From positions 145,001-209,000 of the forward strand of contig JACVTC010000028.1 in assembly GCA_016946835.1 (NCBI GenBank): a DNA stretch of 64,000 nt, written 5' to 3'. Shown in pieces: positions 26,268 to 40,200 of this stretch (its first letter is position 1; every line of letters starts with the position of its first letter). The stretch is from Neocallimastix lanati (nom. inval.) (Eukaryota; Neocallimastigomycota; Neocallimastigomycetes; Neocallimastigales; Neocallimastigaceae). Below the pieces are notes generated by a model. It was given only the letters and a program-made list of their open reading frames with translations. It was not told where the DNA came from and made no database searches. Both the position numbers and the translations under genes were made by a program.

Positions 26268-27036
26268 ACCAATCTTTCCAATTCCAGATATAACCAAAGT
26301 TACTTAAGTGATGACTAAAGAATTCTGTCATTCTTCTAATACATTCAACATCTAAACCTCCATATTCTGATAAATCAAATCTATTGAATAAACTACGGAA
26401 AGTACGACCAAATACACCAGGTATCTTTTCCATTAAACCTTTACACATATCAATAACAATAGTATTATAATATATTTGTTTAACATCACTTGATGGTAAT
26501 TTCAACATTTCTGCAAAAATGGCTTCCATAACTGCTTCATAGACATTACAATTAATTTCATCAATATATTCACTGTTAAAACTATCCTTATATTGTAATA
26601 GGTATCTACTACATTCTTTATGATTAACAGAAAAGAGAGTAAGCGTATCAGCAGCAACATCGTATAAAATATAACGTGTAATGGATGAGGTAACAGGTAA
26701 ATGAATATTTGAATTCTATCATTGTGTATATTATCACCAATAAAATTTCCAATCATATTTTTTTTTTAAAAAAAAAAAAAAAAAAATAAAAAAAAAATAA
26801 AATTGATTTTTCCATAATATATTTTGTATTGTTTGAATTTGTTACAATATATGTATTATTTTGAATTTTATATATGTATATATATAAAGAGATATAATAT
26901 ATAACAATGTAAAAAATGAATATTTTTAATTGAATATAACAAATGATTGAAAAAAATTATATTGATATAATATTAATAATTAATAATAATGAAATTAAAT
27001 ATATTTAAATAAAATTAAATTTTATATTCAGCATAT

Positions 27037-27073
<37 letters not shown>

Positions 27074-27523
27074 TAAATTAAATAAAATAAAAATAAAATA
27101 ATTAAATAAATTAATTAAATAAATTAATAAATAATAGTATTTACTTCAATGGTAATTAATGAATCATCAAAAATCCAGAATTTTGTTCCTGGAGTCATAT
27201 ATTTCATATCTAGTGAATCTGGTGGTAAAGAAAATTGACGTAATTCTTGCTATATAATATGTTATTATATTAAAGTTTATATAAATAATATTAATAGTCC
27301 TGCATAAATATTAACAAAAATTTAAAATAAAATGATACATACGTTTAAATTTCCATTAACTACAGTTAAACGAACACTTTCAAATAATTTATAAGTTTTA
27401 GGTAAAATTTTAACCTTATTAAAAATATAATATATAAATATATATTAGTTTTAATTTATTAAATCGTAAAATTATATATCCAATAAATGTTATATTTTTT
27501 TCAATTTATAAAAAAATAAATAA

Positions 27524-27562
<39 letters not shown>

Positions 27563-29409
27563 TACTTCCCAATTTTCAGATTTTAATTGAACAGTTTGTC
27601 TCCAAAGAGATTCAAGATACTAAGAAATATATATATATAATCAAATATAATAAGTCATTATCTATAATATTAACTTTTATTAACTATAATTTATAGATAT
27701 CTCTTTATTTATAACTTTAATAATAATATTTATATTTATATTTATATTATAGATAATTACATCAACTTGTTCATATGGACTATCACAATCACGGTAATAT
27801 TGTAAAGATTGTAATGTTGGACTTTTTCCTAATGATTCTATTTTTTGTACTCTTAAATTCATATATTCTTCAATAGCGGAATAAATTTTTTCTAATTCAC
27901 TAGGAACATTTTCGTTTAAATATTCACAAGCCTAAAAATTTTTATGATTTTAAATTTATTTATTAATTATTAATCTTAGTATTAGAATTTTATTTGTTTT
28001 ATTATTAATATTATAATGCTATAATGATGATAATAATTATTATTATATAATAAAATATTATATATTACCCATGGGAGAGTAGCTAATACACAATATACGA
28101 AAAAGTCAGAACGTTCTAATTTAACATCATGTTCATGAATAGCACCAAGGAAAGTATCAATCATTCCAAGGAATGAAAAAGGCATAATAGTATTAAAGTT
28201 AACTAATTCAGCAAAATATCTCATCTAAAATTTAATATTAAAGAAAAAAAAAAAAATTAAGAATAAAATAATTATATAATATATATATATATATATAAAA
28301 TATTAATCCAAAAATTTCATATGTCAAATTTATTAATATAATATAAAATAAATCATTTTATTTACTAATAATTTAACAGTTGTCCATTTTCCATTCTTTA
28401 ATGCATCCTCCATTGCATCACAAGTTGTAGAAATAATTTCAACACCAAATTCATAACTGTTACTGTTTAATAAACTTGTTAAAGTTGCATAAATTCCGCT
28501 CTTTGTTGGGATTTCTGTAATACTTTTATTAAATTCATTAATAATAATTTTAATAATAATAATAATAATAATAAAATATAAATTATATATATATTATATA
28601 CAATTATATACATTATTAAAATTTTTAAAAAATAACTATTATTATTATTTACATACCAAACTTTTAATGTATTTAAAATAACATCCTTGTTATTATTATA
28701 TTCATTAAGTAAAACTTTAACAATAGATTCAAGGTCAGATTGTAAATTTGAATTAATCTAATTTTTGAATTATAAGAATTATATTTGAAATTACAATATT
28801 TTGATTTAATTTATGAATATTGATTCACAAATATAATGATAGAAATAAATTGATTTATATTATACAAACTTTATCACCAATTTTTAATATTAAACGTTGA
28901 AGACGTTGTTGAACTGTTTCTTGTTTGGAATCATCACCCCTGCGATCATGACGATAAGCTCTCTTTCTATAACGACCTTTATAATAATAATGTAACAATT
29001 TATAAAAAAAAATAAAAAAAATATTTAAATAACTGATAAAATACTTCTAATAATAAAAAAAAAAATATTATTGTTTTTGATATGTCGTGACATATATTTT
29101 AGTTAATTTTAAAAAATTAATAATATTATAATAAAATTGACAATTTTATTAATATTGATTTCATCGCAATATAAATATTTATTATTTTTAATTTTTTATT
29201 ATTAAATGTTTAATTATATTTTTATTATTTTTATTTATACTATTTTATTTTTAAATTATATAAATATATATAATTTATTTATTATTTTTTTTTTTTTTTT
29301 TTTTTTCAATTTATATAATTTATTAAATCTAAAATTAAAATTTCAATTCATTCAGAAATTTAAAATGACTGGGAATTTAATATCAACCTCTATTATAGTC
29401 ATAATCCAT
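23385..29409 (-). CDS. NCBP1: Nuclear cap-binding protein subunit 1 (CBP80)
   Basis: Sixteen exons by phase and splice sites: 29388-29409, 28870-28976, 28657-28757, 28366-28522, 28069-28224, 27761-27931, 27566-27619, 27343-27414, 27145-27249, 26270-26715, 25869-26059, 25311-25557, 24467-24777, 24157-24272, 23729-23845, 23385-23510. Total 2499 bases, 832 residues (animal CBP80 is about 790). With CBP20 the protein binds the m7G cap of nuclear transcripts and supports splicing, export and decay. The N-terminal MIF4G region is residues 30-250 (FFVYCVLATLPW, 170-181). MIF4G-like region 2 includes FFSHHLSNFGYIWNWKDW (447-464). Region 3 includes WKYNPQFLEIILDKLV (about 630) and HLYVWSILRNTLKK. The basic start reads MDYDYNRGRYRKRAYR. 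Least certain are the 22-base first exon, supported only by phase and the fit of this N-terminus, and the 5' boundary of exon 4 at 28522, chosen because it alone keeps the frame. Confidence 0.93.
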
Positions 29410-29461
29410 GATTTTAAATTAAATATATATGTAAAAAGATATAATATATAAATATTGTTTA

Positions 29462-29500
<39 letters not shown>

Positions 29501-29661
29501 TTTTTTATAAAACCAATTTTTAAACTTCTTAAAAAATTATAATTTGAAATCTTTTTTTTTTTTAAATAATAATAATAAAAAAAAAAAAAAATAACGAAGT
29601 TCAAAAAATAAAATTAAAAAATTATAATTTAAAAAAGATTATAATCCATAATTAATTTAAT

Positions 29662-29694
<33 letters not shown>

Positions 29695-32600
29695 ATTTTT
29701 TTTCTTTTTTGATTTTGCCAATCAATAATATATATTAAAGATATTTAATAATTAAAAACAAAAAATTATCATATAAATATAATTAATAATTATAACAAAA
29801 TCTTCCAAATATTTTGAAAAAAAAAATAAATAAAAAATTATTATTATTGTTATTTTTATTATTATTTTAATAATTATATTTATAGCATAATATAAAGGAT
29901 ATATAATTATTGTAGTATATTTATTATATATTATTATTAATAACTATTGTAGTTAATACTTCATTAAAAATAATTATTTTTTTCGTAATATGAATATTGA
30001 ATAATAATATTCATATTTTTCAAAATAAGAATTAAACTTAATATATAACTATATTATATACTGTGCATCATAATAGAGAAATTTCTATTATTAAAAATTT
30101 TATATAATAATAAATAATTTTAAAGTACTTCTTAATCATTTAAATACCAAAGTTTAATATAATTAACCAAGAAAATTAACTAATTATATTTTAATTTTAT
30201 AATATTACTAATTAAAAATTATCTTTCAATTCCAAATATAATAAAAACTAAAAAATTTATAATTATTAATATTCATATTGGGATAATATACATAAAAGTC
30301 TAATTTAATATTAATATTGATAATATCAATTGAACATTTAAAGAAAAAGATATAAAACTGAATTATTTATTTATTAGATAGTTTAAGTATTATTGTTATT
30401 CAATAAATATTTTTGTATTTTAAATTAAAACAATTTTAATCTTAACATTACCTTATTTATTATATATATATAAGTATATAATTATATAAAAATTATGTAT
30501 AGTTCTTAAAAATAAAACAACACAGAAATAAAAAAAAAAAAAAAGTATCAAAAAACTATATTATAATTTTATATAAAATATTAAAAAGATAATTTATAAT
30601 TTTTGTTTTGGAAATTAGTGTAACCTAAAAAATATGCTATAAATAAATTACTGTCCTACATTTAGAATGAGATTAAATAAAAGGAAAATTGAAATTTATT
30701 AATTATTACATAAAATAAATACATTAGTTAATTAAATCCAAAATTTATACTTGGATAATTATTATTATAAGAATAATAATAATTTTCTAAGTATAAATTT
30801 TGATTTAATTAAGAACTTTTTTGAAACAATAATTATTGTCAGTATTATAATTTATAAAATATTTTTATTTTATAAAAAAAAATAGAAATTAAATATTTAC
30901 CACTATCATATCTTAATAAATATTAAATAATACTAGTTATATATTTATAGAACTATTAGTATTAATAATAACAGTTATTTTTAACAATTCATTTTTATTT
31001 ATTTAAAATTTTGAAATTTTACTAAATATTTTTATATTCAAATAATGATATACAAATTTTTTGGATATTCATTTTTTTTTTTTTTTTTTTTTAACAAATA
31101 AACAAAAAGATTGGATTAACATATATATTTGTACTTGTCTTGATAATTATCAATGATAAATGTAAATTTTTATATTTTGTAATGTTTTAATATTATTATA
31201 TATATTAGGTGAATAAAAGTCATTTACATCAATAATGAATTTTACATACAATTTTTACTTTTTAAATTTTTCCTTATGTATTAACATTGGATGTAGTGAA
31301 TTTCGCAATTCATATTGTAATTAATTATTTAATATTTTTTAATACAATTATAAATAAATAAATAAATAAATAAATAAATTATATTAAGGTTTAGAAATAA
31401 ATAGTATTGTGTTATTAAAAAAATAATTTAAATATTTTCTTAATTACTAACAAAAAAGACTTAATTTATTTATAATAATTAAATTTATATAATAAAAAAA
31501 TGATAATAAGTAAAAAAAAAGCCCTAATTTGACATTATTAATAAAAATTATTTATTTATTAATTATTTTATTTATTTATTTAAAAAACTTTTAAAAAGCC
31601 ACAATTTCCGAAATGTAACTTTCCTAAAACTCCCATTAATAATAAAAAAAATATTGCATTTTAACATGAAACTTAATTTTAATAATGTGATTTTTTTTTT
31701 TAAATAAATGATAGGAAAATATAAATGATAAAAATCTAATATTATAAAAATTAAAAACAATAATTAAATCTAATATGACTGAGAAAGAATTTAAATATTC
31801 CTTACTAATTTTAATTGGTAAAATAAATGAATATATATGTATCTTAATTAAATTATTTAATATAATTATTAATACAATAAAATAATAATTAGTTATTTGA
31901 AAATGTACTTTTTTTTTATTAATGTCTATAGTTATATTGAAAAGAAGTTTTTTATTAATGTCTATTTGATATAGTTATATTGAAAAGAAGTCTTTAATTA
32001 ATTAATTAATTAATTATCATTATTATATAACTGATTAAAAAATATTTAAATAATTACAATGTATATATTAAAATTAGTATTAAATAACTTGTATTTTATT
32101 TTAATGAGAAAATTTTATTATGGAATAATTTTTTTTTTAAAATAAAAATAATTATAATAAAAAATGGAGCTTTATAATTTATAAAAATATTTATTTTCAT
32201 TTTTAAAATAAGAACAGTTAAACTATTATTACTATTTTATATTTTATTATTATTATTACGATATATATTACTATTATGAAATATTATTTCTAATAATTTT
32301 TATTTCTAATAATTTTTATTTCTAATAATTATTATTAATTATTATTAATTATTATTAATTATTATTAATTAATTCTAAAAATATTAAACAATAGTTTAAA
32401 TTATTTTTTGTAGTATTAGCCACAAAATATAAATTAAGGTATATTATAAAACTACAAATCATAACAACATATTATTTTTTTGTACTACAATAAATAAAAA
32501 GTCAATTAAGTTGTGTGGATATATGAAGCCACTAAAATAATAGAATAATTTATAATAATTTATATTACATATTAATTTTTATATATTATTAAATTTTCAT

Positions 32601-32756
32601 TTTTTTCTAATATAAATTTTATTATTGATATTTAAATTAATTAATAAACTCAGGTGTTGTTTAATTTATTTATATTATGATTATTATAAAAAAAAATTTT
32701 TTTAATAAAGTAGAAAATATACATTAATTCTTTTTTTTTTTTTTTTTGAAGAAAAA

Positions 32757-32807
<51 letters not shown>

Positions 32808-32904
32808 TAAAGGTTTAACAATTATAAGAAATAATTAATTTTTGAAGTTTGTTTATGCTTTAATAGTTATTTAAAAAAAATAAAATTCAATTTATATTAT
32901 ATTA

Positions 32905-32941
<37 letters not shown>

Positions 32942-33605
32942 ATTTTGTATTTTGAAGTATTAATTTAATTAGTAAAATAATATAGAATAAATATAATTTA
33001 TATAAACGGAAAAGGAAAGACGAAAAGAAAATATTATCTATATAATATATTTTATGTTAGTACATTGTTAATGATAAAATTTAAAAATTAAGACTTATCA
33101 GATAAAAATAATAAATAAATATATTAAAAATATATTATATATATTTTATATATTTATTTTATTTCTTTTCGTTTTTTTTTTTTTTTGTTTTTTTTTTGTT
33201 TTTTGTTTTATTTTTATTTTAATATTGAAATAAACTTCATAAAGAAAATTAAAAAAATAAAATAAAAAAAAAATATAAGAAAAAAATAATGAAATAAAAT
33301 AAAAAGGATATCAATAATAAATATATATATAAATAATTATATATATATAATTACTGTATTTATATAAATTAATAATTATTTAAATATATATATTTATATT
33401 TTTCTAAGTAAAGAATTTAATATAGAATACTACTTTTATTTAATTTAATATTATATTGATAATTAAAAAAACTTTGAATTATTTGGAAAATCAAAATCAA
33501 AATCAAAATTAAAATTAGCTATAAAGAGCAAATTAAAAATAAAACAAAACTAAAATCGTACTCTTTCATATATAATTATTTCAAATTAAACACAAATTTT
33601 ATACC
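29410..33605. other. Intergenic between divergent CBP80 and NCLX-like genes
   Basis: About 4.2 kb with no gene seen, containing presumably both promoters (the genes point away from each other). It is A/T simple sequence with T-runs at 31075-31092, 32759-32800 and 32909-32937, and one partial direct repeat (31911-31991). TATA-like strings are too common here to call a promoter. Confidence 0.7.
31911..31991 (+). repeat. Imperfect ~40-bp direct repeat
   Basis: The phrase TTATTAATGTCTAT ... ATAGTTATATTGAAAAGAAGT occurs twice in tandem; the second copy has an extra TTGAT in the middle. Confidence 0.85.
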
Positions 33606-34496
33606 ATGATTCCTGCATTAACGAATTCATTTAATCACTACAAAAATTTAATATTAAAAAAGCAAGTGACCTACTTAATAATATTGTTTTCTTCATTATT
33701 TATAATATCAACATTATGGATAAATAAAATCGATAAAAACAATTTAAATGTCTCTCTTGATGAAGTGATTATCATTTATATTATAATTATTAACTTGTTA
33801 ATATTAAAATTAATAATATTTATAAAAAAAAATTTTTTTTTTAATATTAAAATAAATAACATTTATAAAAAAATTTTTTTTATTTTAATGTAAATACAAT
33901 ATTATATAAAATAAATTTAGTGTTCAATCCCTCAACATGGAATAGATAAATGTAAATATGTTAGGGAACATTGCTCAGATATAGAGGGATTATTTAATTA
34001 TTTATCCTTCATCTATTGTTCAATGAACAAATTTTTTTTCATTGCAATAATATTAATGGTAATTATTAAATTATCGAATAGATTGATAAAAATATTTATA
34101 AAAATTAATTTGTATGAAAATATTTAATAACAAGTCTTATTATTTTAATTTTAATTTTAAATTAAAATATAAAAATTTTATTAAATTCTTTTCTTTTATT
34201 ATAATTTTAATATATATTAAATTTTAAATTAAAATAATGAAATTTTGTTAAATATTTTATTTAAAAATGTTGATAATAATGAAGTTATTTTGGATTATAT
34301 GGCTTTTTTTATTATTCGGAACCTCGGCATCTTCATTTTTCAGTCCAAATTTAACAGTAATTGCAAATTCTTTACATTTACCGGAAAGTGTTGCTGGTGT
34401 TACATTGGCTGCATTAGGTTAGCTTTAATTTAAAATTTTATAATAAAATATATAGTAGAATTAAAAAATAATATTTAAAATGATTATTTAACAATA

Positions 34497-34531
<35 letters not shown>

Positions 34532-37500
34532 TTATTATAAATTATTTTATATATAATTATTTATATATATATTATTTTTATCTTTTTATATATAATTATT
34601 TATATATATATTATTTTTATCTTTTTATATATAATTATTTATATATGTATTATTTTTATCTTTTTATATATAATTATTTATATTTATATTATGTTTATCA
34701 ATAATTTATTTTTATACACATTTTAAATATTATGCATATTACAATAATCATTTATTTATATTATTTTTTAAATGACAATAATCATTTATTTGCATTATTT
34801 TATATATTGTATAAATAAAAGGTAATGGTGCACCAGATGTTTTTGGTACATTTTCATCATTTAAAGCTAATAGTGGTGGATTAGCAATTGGAGAATTAGT
34901 CGGGGCTTCGTTATTTGTAACCATTTTAGTGGTTGGTTCTATAACTTTAGTATCACCTTTGAAAGTGTCTAAAAAACCATTTATATGTGATATGCTATTT
35001 TTCATTGGTGCTGTTATTTGTATATTGATTCTTATAGTAAAGGGATATCTTAGTGCATTTGATTCCATGATCATGTTAGGATATTATATCATTTATGTTG
35101 TAAGTGTAGTAGTGATTAATTGGAGAAAACATATTAAAAAATCAAGAATTGAAAATTATCAGTCATTAGGATTACCTTTCCCAAGATGTGAATTCGATAG
35201 TGATTCCGAGGGTAATTTTAATTTAATTAGTATAATAATCATTTTATTATTAATAGTAAAATGAAAATTAACATTAATATAGATACAATTAATAAATAAA
35301 TTATTCTAAAATTTTAATATATATTTTAATATATATGTATATACGCTAAATCAGATTTAGAATTATATAGTGATAATGATAAATATAATGATTCTCTTGA
35401 ATTAAGTGAAACTTCAAGTATGGAAAATTTTAATAATTTTGATGAAGAATTTAATGGTAAATGAAGAGTTAATTTTTTTTTTTTTTTTTAAATATTAAAT
35501 ATTTACTTTATTCCAAATAAATTAATGAATTATATATATTTATAAAAATTTGTATTCAATGTTTATAAAATAAATATAGATAATAATAATGAAATAACTT
35601 TCTTACCAAATAAAAATAAGAGAGAAGAACTTGATAATGAAAGCGAAAAAGAAGATGATGAAAATACACCACTTCTTAATAACAATGATCGATATATTTC
35701 AACTCATGTAAATATTAATAGTTACTTTGAGAATGAAGGCAATTCAAATATCAATACAAATAATGCAACCTTATTAGAAAGAAATTTAAGATTATTTAAA
35801 GAAAAAATGATTCATACACTATTTCCTTATTTTGAAGATTGGGATCAACAAAGTTTACATACAAAATGTATTAATTTAATATGTATGCCTTTCAGATTAG
35901 CTCTTACAATAACTATTCCAGTAATTACTCCAGAAATTCATAAGGCTTATGGTATTCAAATGGAAAATATCAAAGGAAAATCTACAAGTAACACAAATAA
36001 ACATCATCATCATCATCATCATCATAAACCAAGAAATTCTAATGATACTCTTAATGAAGAAGATGAACCATTACTAAATAATAAAGAAAAATTGAAAAAT
36101 CAACAATTAAGTAGAATTTTAACTGAAAGTCAGGATACCTTATCAAGATCTACTTCATTTGAAGAAATTGATAATTTAGTAAGACAAGGATTGATGAATA
36201 AACAAAAGCAATTGTTTCAAAATAACTTATCGAAAAGTTTTACTAATGATGATATATATCAATTATATGATGATATGAAATCAAATACCTTGGATTTAAA
36301 TAAAAAGAAGTATAAGTCACTTTCTTCTCGTAACCTTGAGGATAATCTTTATCAAAAAGCTCTAAGAAATACATCTTATTTAAATAATCAAAAACAAAAA
36401 GAAAAGGAAAGAGACTTGAATAAAAATTTCAATACTACCACAACAACCAATAATAGTAATAATAGTGATAATAATAATAATAACTATCATTCATTTACAC
36501 CATCAGAATTTGCAAATTTTGAATCATTTAATTCAAATTTAAACAATGATCTTGAAAATAACTTTAATTCTTTACAAACTTTAAATTCTGAATTAAATAA
36601 TTCTGTTCTTCCATCAGATGTTAATTTCTTTATGAATAATACTAATCAATCTTTAGCAAAAGCAAGTTCAAGTTCTATTAATAATAATAATAATATTAAT
36701 AATAATAACAGCAATAATAATGATAACGATTATCCATTAAATCCACTTTCGATTGATAATAGATTATCATCCTCTTACACTCAAAAATACAATACTCCAG
36801 ACAATCATAAAAATGGTTCTTATTTAATAGAATCAAATAATAATGCTTTTTCTATGGGCCTATTAGAAAATTCTATGAATAAATCTTTCTGTGATTTTAA
36901 TAGTAATGTTTCCAATTCTAATACAGAGATTTCGTTACCACTATTGGGTCAAGAGCAAGAACAAGATCTGGATATCATAAATTCTAATCAAAATAATCAT
37001 AAAACGATACAAAAGAAACAATCCACGAACACTGTTAATACTACTACTACTACCACCAATGATGAAATCACTTTTCCTATTGAAGGTCCACTCAATGTTA
37101 CCGATGTTTGGAATAAATGGTTAATTGTTATACCGACGACAATATGTCCATTATTTATAACCTTAGTTTTTTCTATAGGTAAAGATTATATATATATATA
37201 GGGATAACTATAAAATATATTTTAATAATATACTTTAATATGTTATATGTTTAATAAATTTATATATAAATATTAGAATTAATAATTAATAATATAATTA
37301 ATATATTAATATAAAATTTAAAATAATATTTAATATAAATTTATTAAACATATAAATTAAATTTTATATTAATATATTAATTTATATTTTTAATTATTAA
37401 TTCTAATTCAATTCTAATAATAATAATAATTATAATTATTTTTAAAATTAAAATAAAAATTATCTTTTCATATATAATTATTATTATATTTAAAATAAAA

Positions 37501-38378
37501 ATAAAAATTATCTTTTCATATATAAAGATTTAGATGTTGACTATTATCATTGGATTTTTAGTTGTTGCTTATCAGTTGTGGCCTTTTTATTTACCACATC
37601 ATGTTTAAAAAATGATCAAATTCCATCCTATTATTTTGTATTTTCCATTATTGGATTCCTTTCTGGTTTATGTTGGATTTATGTTATAGCTAATGAATTA
37701 GTTGCTGTATTACAGGCAAGTTTTCAATATATATATATGTATTATACTATATTAATATTAGTTATACAAACTCATTTAAAATTATTATGCTATATATTGT
37801 ATTTATTTTTAATTTTAATTTAATTAAACTTAATATAAAAATATTAATAGTCATTAGGAAAAGTATTACGTATTAGTGATTCCATTATGGGATTATCCTT
37901 TTTTGCCATGGGTAATAGTTTAGGTGATTTAGTAACCAATACATCTATTGCAAGAATGGGATTTTCCAAAATGGCATTGGGAGCTTGTTTAGGAACTCCA
38001 TTATTAAGTAAAAAAAAAAATAAAAATAAAAAAAAAAAATTGAATAAAGTATAAATTATATAAAATAAATTATTAATGTTTTATATTATTTATTATGAAT
38101 ATTCCATATTATTATTATTATTTTAAATAGATATTATTTTAGGTCTTGGTCTTTCTGGAATGATATTAACAGAGAAACATCATAAACCTCTTCCTATTAA
38201 AATTGATTCTAATGCTCTTTACTTTTCAGTGATAGGACTTTTAATTTGTTCTATCGGTACTCTGTTCTTTGTCTACTTCAATAATTTTAATATGACTAGA
38301 ACGTATGGTTTATGTGCTATTATTATCTATACTTTAATTGTGATTTTCCAAGTGATCATCGAAATTAGTTACAAATAA
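33606..38378 (+). CDS. NCLX-type sodium(cation)/calcium exchanger
   Basis: Nine exons: 33606-33764, 33921-34058, 34285-34417, 34822-35211, 35355-35456, 35580-37178, 37528-37715, 37851-38007, 38131-38378; 3114 bases, 1037 residues. It belongs to the CaCA superfamily, NCLX/CCX branch (human SLC8B1, yeast YDL206W), which exchanges Ca2+ for Na+, Li+ or H+ across an organelle membrane. The lumenal Cys-rich segment CSIPQHGIDKCKYVREHCSD...YC precedes alpha-repeat 1 (SVAGVTLAALGNGAPDVFG, GNGAPD at 144-149). Alpha-repeat 2 has MGLSFFAMGNSLGDLV (GNSLGD at 924-929). Hydrophobic segments cluster at each end. Between them is an unusually long hydrophilic loop (about residues 285-840) rich in Asn and Ser, with eight His at 449-456. 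The intron after exon 7 begins with GC (CAG|GCAAGT). The exon 1 donor (GTGATT) is the least certain boundary. Confidence 0.92.
34549..34690 (+). repeat. ~39-bp tandem repeat inside an intron
   Basis: Within intron 3 of the NCLX-like gene, a unit of about 39 bases starting TATATAATTATTTATATA and ending TTTTTATCTTTT is repeated three times plus a partial, decayed fourth. Confidence 0.85.
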
Positions 38379-38777
38379 TTAAATTAAAAAACAAATAAGA
38401 GGAAACAAAGAAAAAGGAAAGAAAAAAGAAAGAAAGAAAGAATAAATAAATAAATAAATAAGGGATTAAATTAATTTTAATATATTGTATATACAAATAA
38501 TACCAATAAAATAATAATAATAATGAGTAATAAAGCTATAATAAAAATAAAATTAAAAATTTAAGTAGAAAGAATAAAATAGAATGAAAAAAAAAAAAAA
38601 AATTTTTTTTGTAAGCGAAACAAATAAAAAATGAAAAAAGAAAAAAAAAAGTTTGGTTATCCTGTAATATATAAATAAGTGGTGTTTTAGTTATTAATAT
38701 ATAAATAAAAATATAATAAAAAAAAATAGTAAAAAGGGAATATTAAAAAACAAGAAAGTAATTGAATGATTTATTTC
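38379..38777. other. 3' flank of the NCLX-like gene
   Basis: Purine-rich (GAAAGAAAGAAAGAA) just after the stop, then A/T. No gene seen. Confidence 0.6.
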
Positions 38778-38912
38778 TTAAATCTTTATTAAAAATTGGT
38801 TGAGGGTAAATATTGGTTTATAATCCTTCATATTATATCTATTTAAAATATCATCCAAGTATTTCTTTTGGTGTAAAAGATATCCATCATTATATTTTTC
38901 AAATATTATACC
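38778..38912 (-). pseudogene. Ty1/copia reverse transcriptase fragment
   Basis: The - strand reads GIIFEKYNDGYLLHQKKYLD then DILNRYNMKDYKP before a stop at 38778. This is the G-[IV]-x-[FIY]-x...G-Y-x-[LI]-x-Q-x-K-Y-[IL]-x-x-[IL]-L-x-[RK]-[FY]-x-M-x-x-C-K-P signature of the Ty1/copia reverse transcriptase thumb region. The Cys before KP is Tyr. Nothing else of the element is recognisable: upstream of 38912 is simple sequence. It is a relic. Confidence 0.75.
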
Positions 38913-40200
38913 TATAATATAAAAAAAGTAAATAAATAAATAAATAAATAAATAATAATAACAATAATAAAAATTAAAAATTAAATATATAGTATAATAT
39001 ATGGTTAATAAATAATTATATATATATAATTAATATTAACAATAATATAAAAATTAGATTATTATTATTATATATATTAATTTATAATAACAGAAAAAAA
39101 TAAAAAAGTAAAAAAAAAAAATAAAAAATAAAAGATTATATTATTTTTATTTTTAAAAAATTATTTCTTTTCTTTTAAAATGAAAAGAAGGAATTCTATA
39201 AAGTTAAAAAAAAAAAAAACGAAAATAAAAAAAAAATATATATATATTATAATAGTATTATTAGTATATTATATATATATATATTTTTTTTTTATTTTCT
39301 TTTATTTTTTTTTTATAATTATTTAATTATTATTTTTAGTTTTATATATATATATATTATAAATGAAAAGACGTCTTTTTATTTTACTTTGTTGTGATAA
39401 AAAAAGAATTATTTTAACAAAGGTTTTTATATATAAAAAATAATATTTTCTAAAAAGACAACATTAAAAGAAAAGTTAACCAAGGATATTTATAAAGGTT
39501 CATTATAAATATTTCTTGCCTGAGTTTTCTACATTACATTATTATAAATGATAATAAAAACATACATAATATACAAACACGCTCACTCATTATATATATT
39601 TATATAGATAGATGAATATGTATAAAATTTTGAAATGCGAAATGCAAAATCTTAATTTTGATTTTTATAAAAATTAAAATTTCAAATAATTGTTAATACA
39701 AATTTTAAATATTTTTAAAAGGAAATTAAAATAATTTTGTAAAGTAATTTTCAATAATAACAATAATAATAATAACAAATATTTGTATATGTTAATAACG
39801 ATTATAACAGAATTATTATTATTAAAAAAAAAAAAAAAAAAAAAAAAGTTGTACTACTTTCTCTTTAGCTCTTCAGAACTTCTAAATATACTTTTTTTTT
39901 TTTTTTTTATTATTATTATTATTTTATTTTATTATTTATTATATTTATTAAAATTTTAATTTTATTTTTTACTTTATTATCTTTTCAATTTATTATTTGT
40001 TTATTTGTTGTGTTTGTTTATTTAAATTTATTTTTCAATATCTATAAATTTATTAATATATATATATTTTTATTTTATTTATTTTATTTTATTTTATTTT
40101 TTTTTTTTTTTTTTTTAAAAAAAATATATAATAAAAATATTTTTTATCTTTATTATTATTATTATTATTATTTTATTGGTTTTCTTTTGTTTATATTGTA
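38913..40200. other. Intergenic, simple-sequence DNA
   Basis: No gene seen. A/T tracts with T-runs at 39891-39908 and 40097-40117. The + strand frame at 40010-40204 is Phe/Tyr/Leu low-complexity and overlaps the 3' end of Spc3. Confidence 0.7.

Noticed and set aside
28366..28514. CBP80 exon 4 starting after ACAG (28514)
   Set aside because: Joining it to the preceding exon makes TGA; starting at 28522 gives Cys and restores the family spacing.
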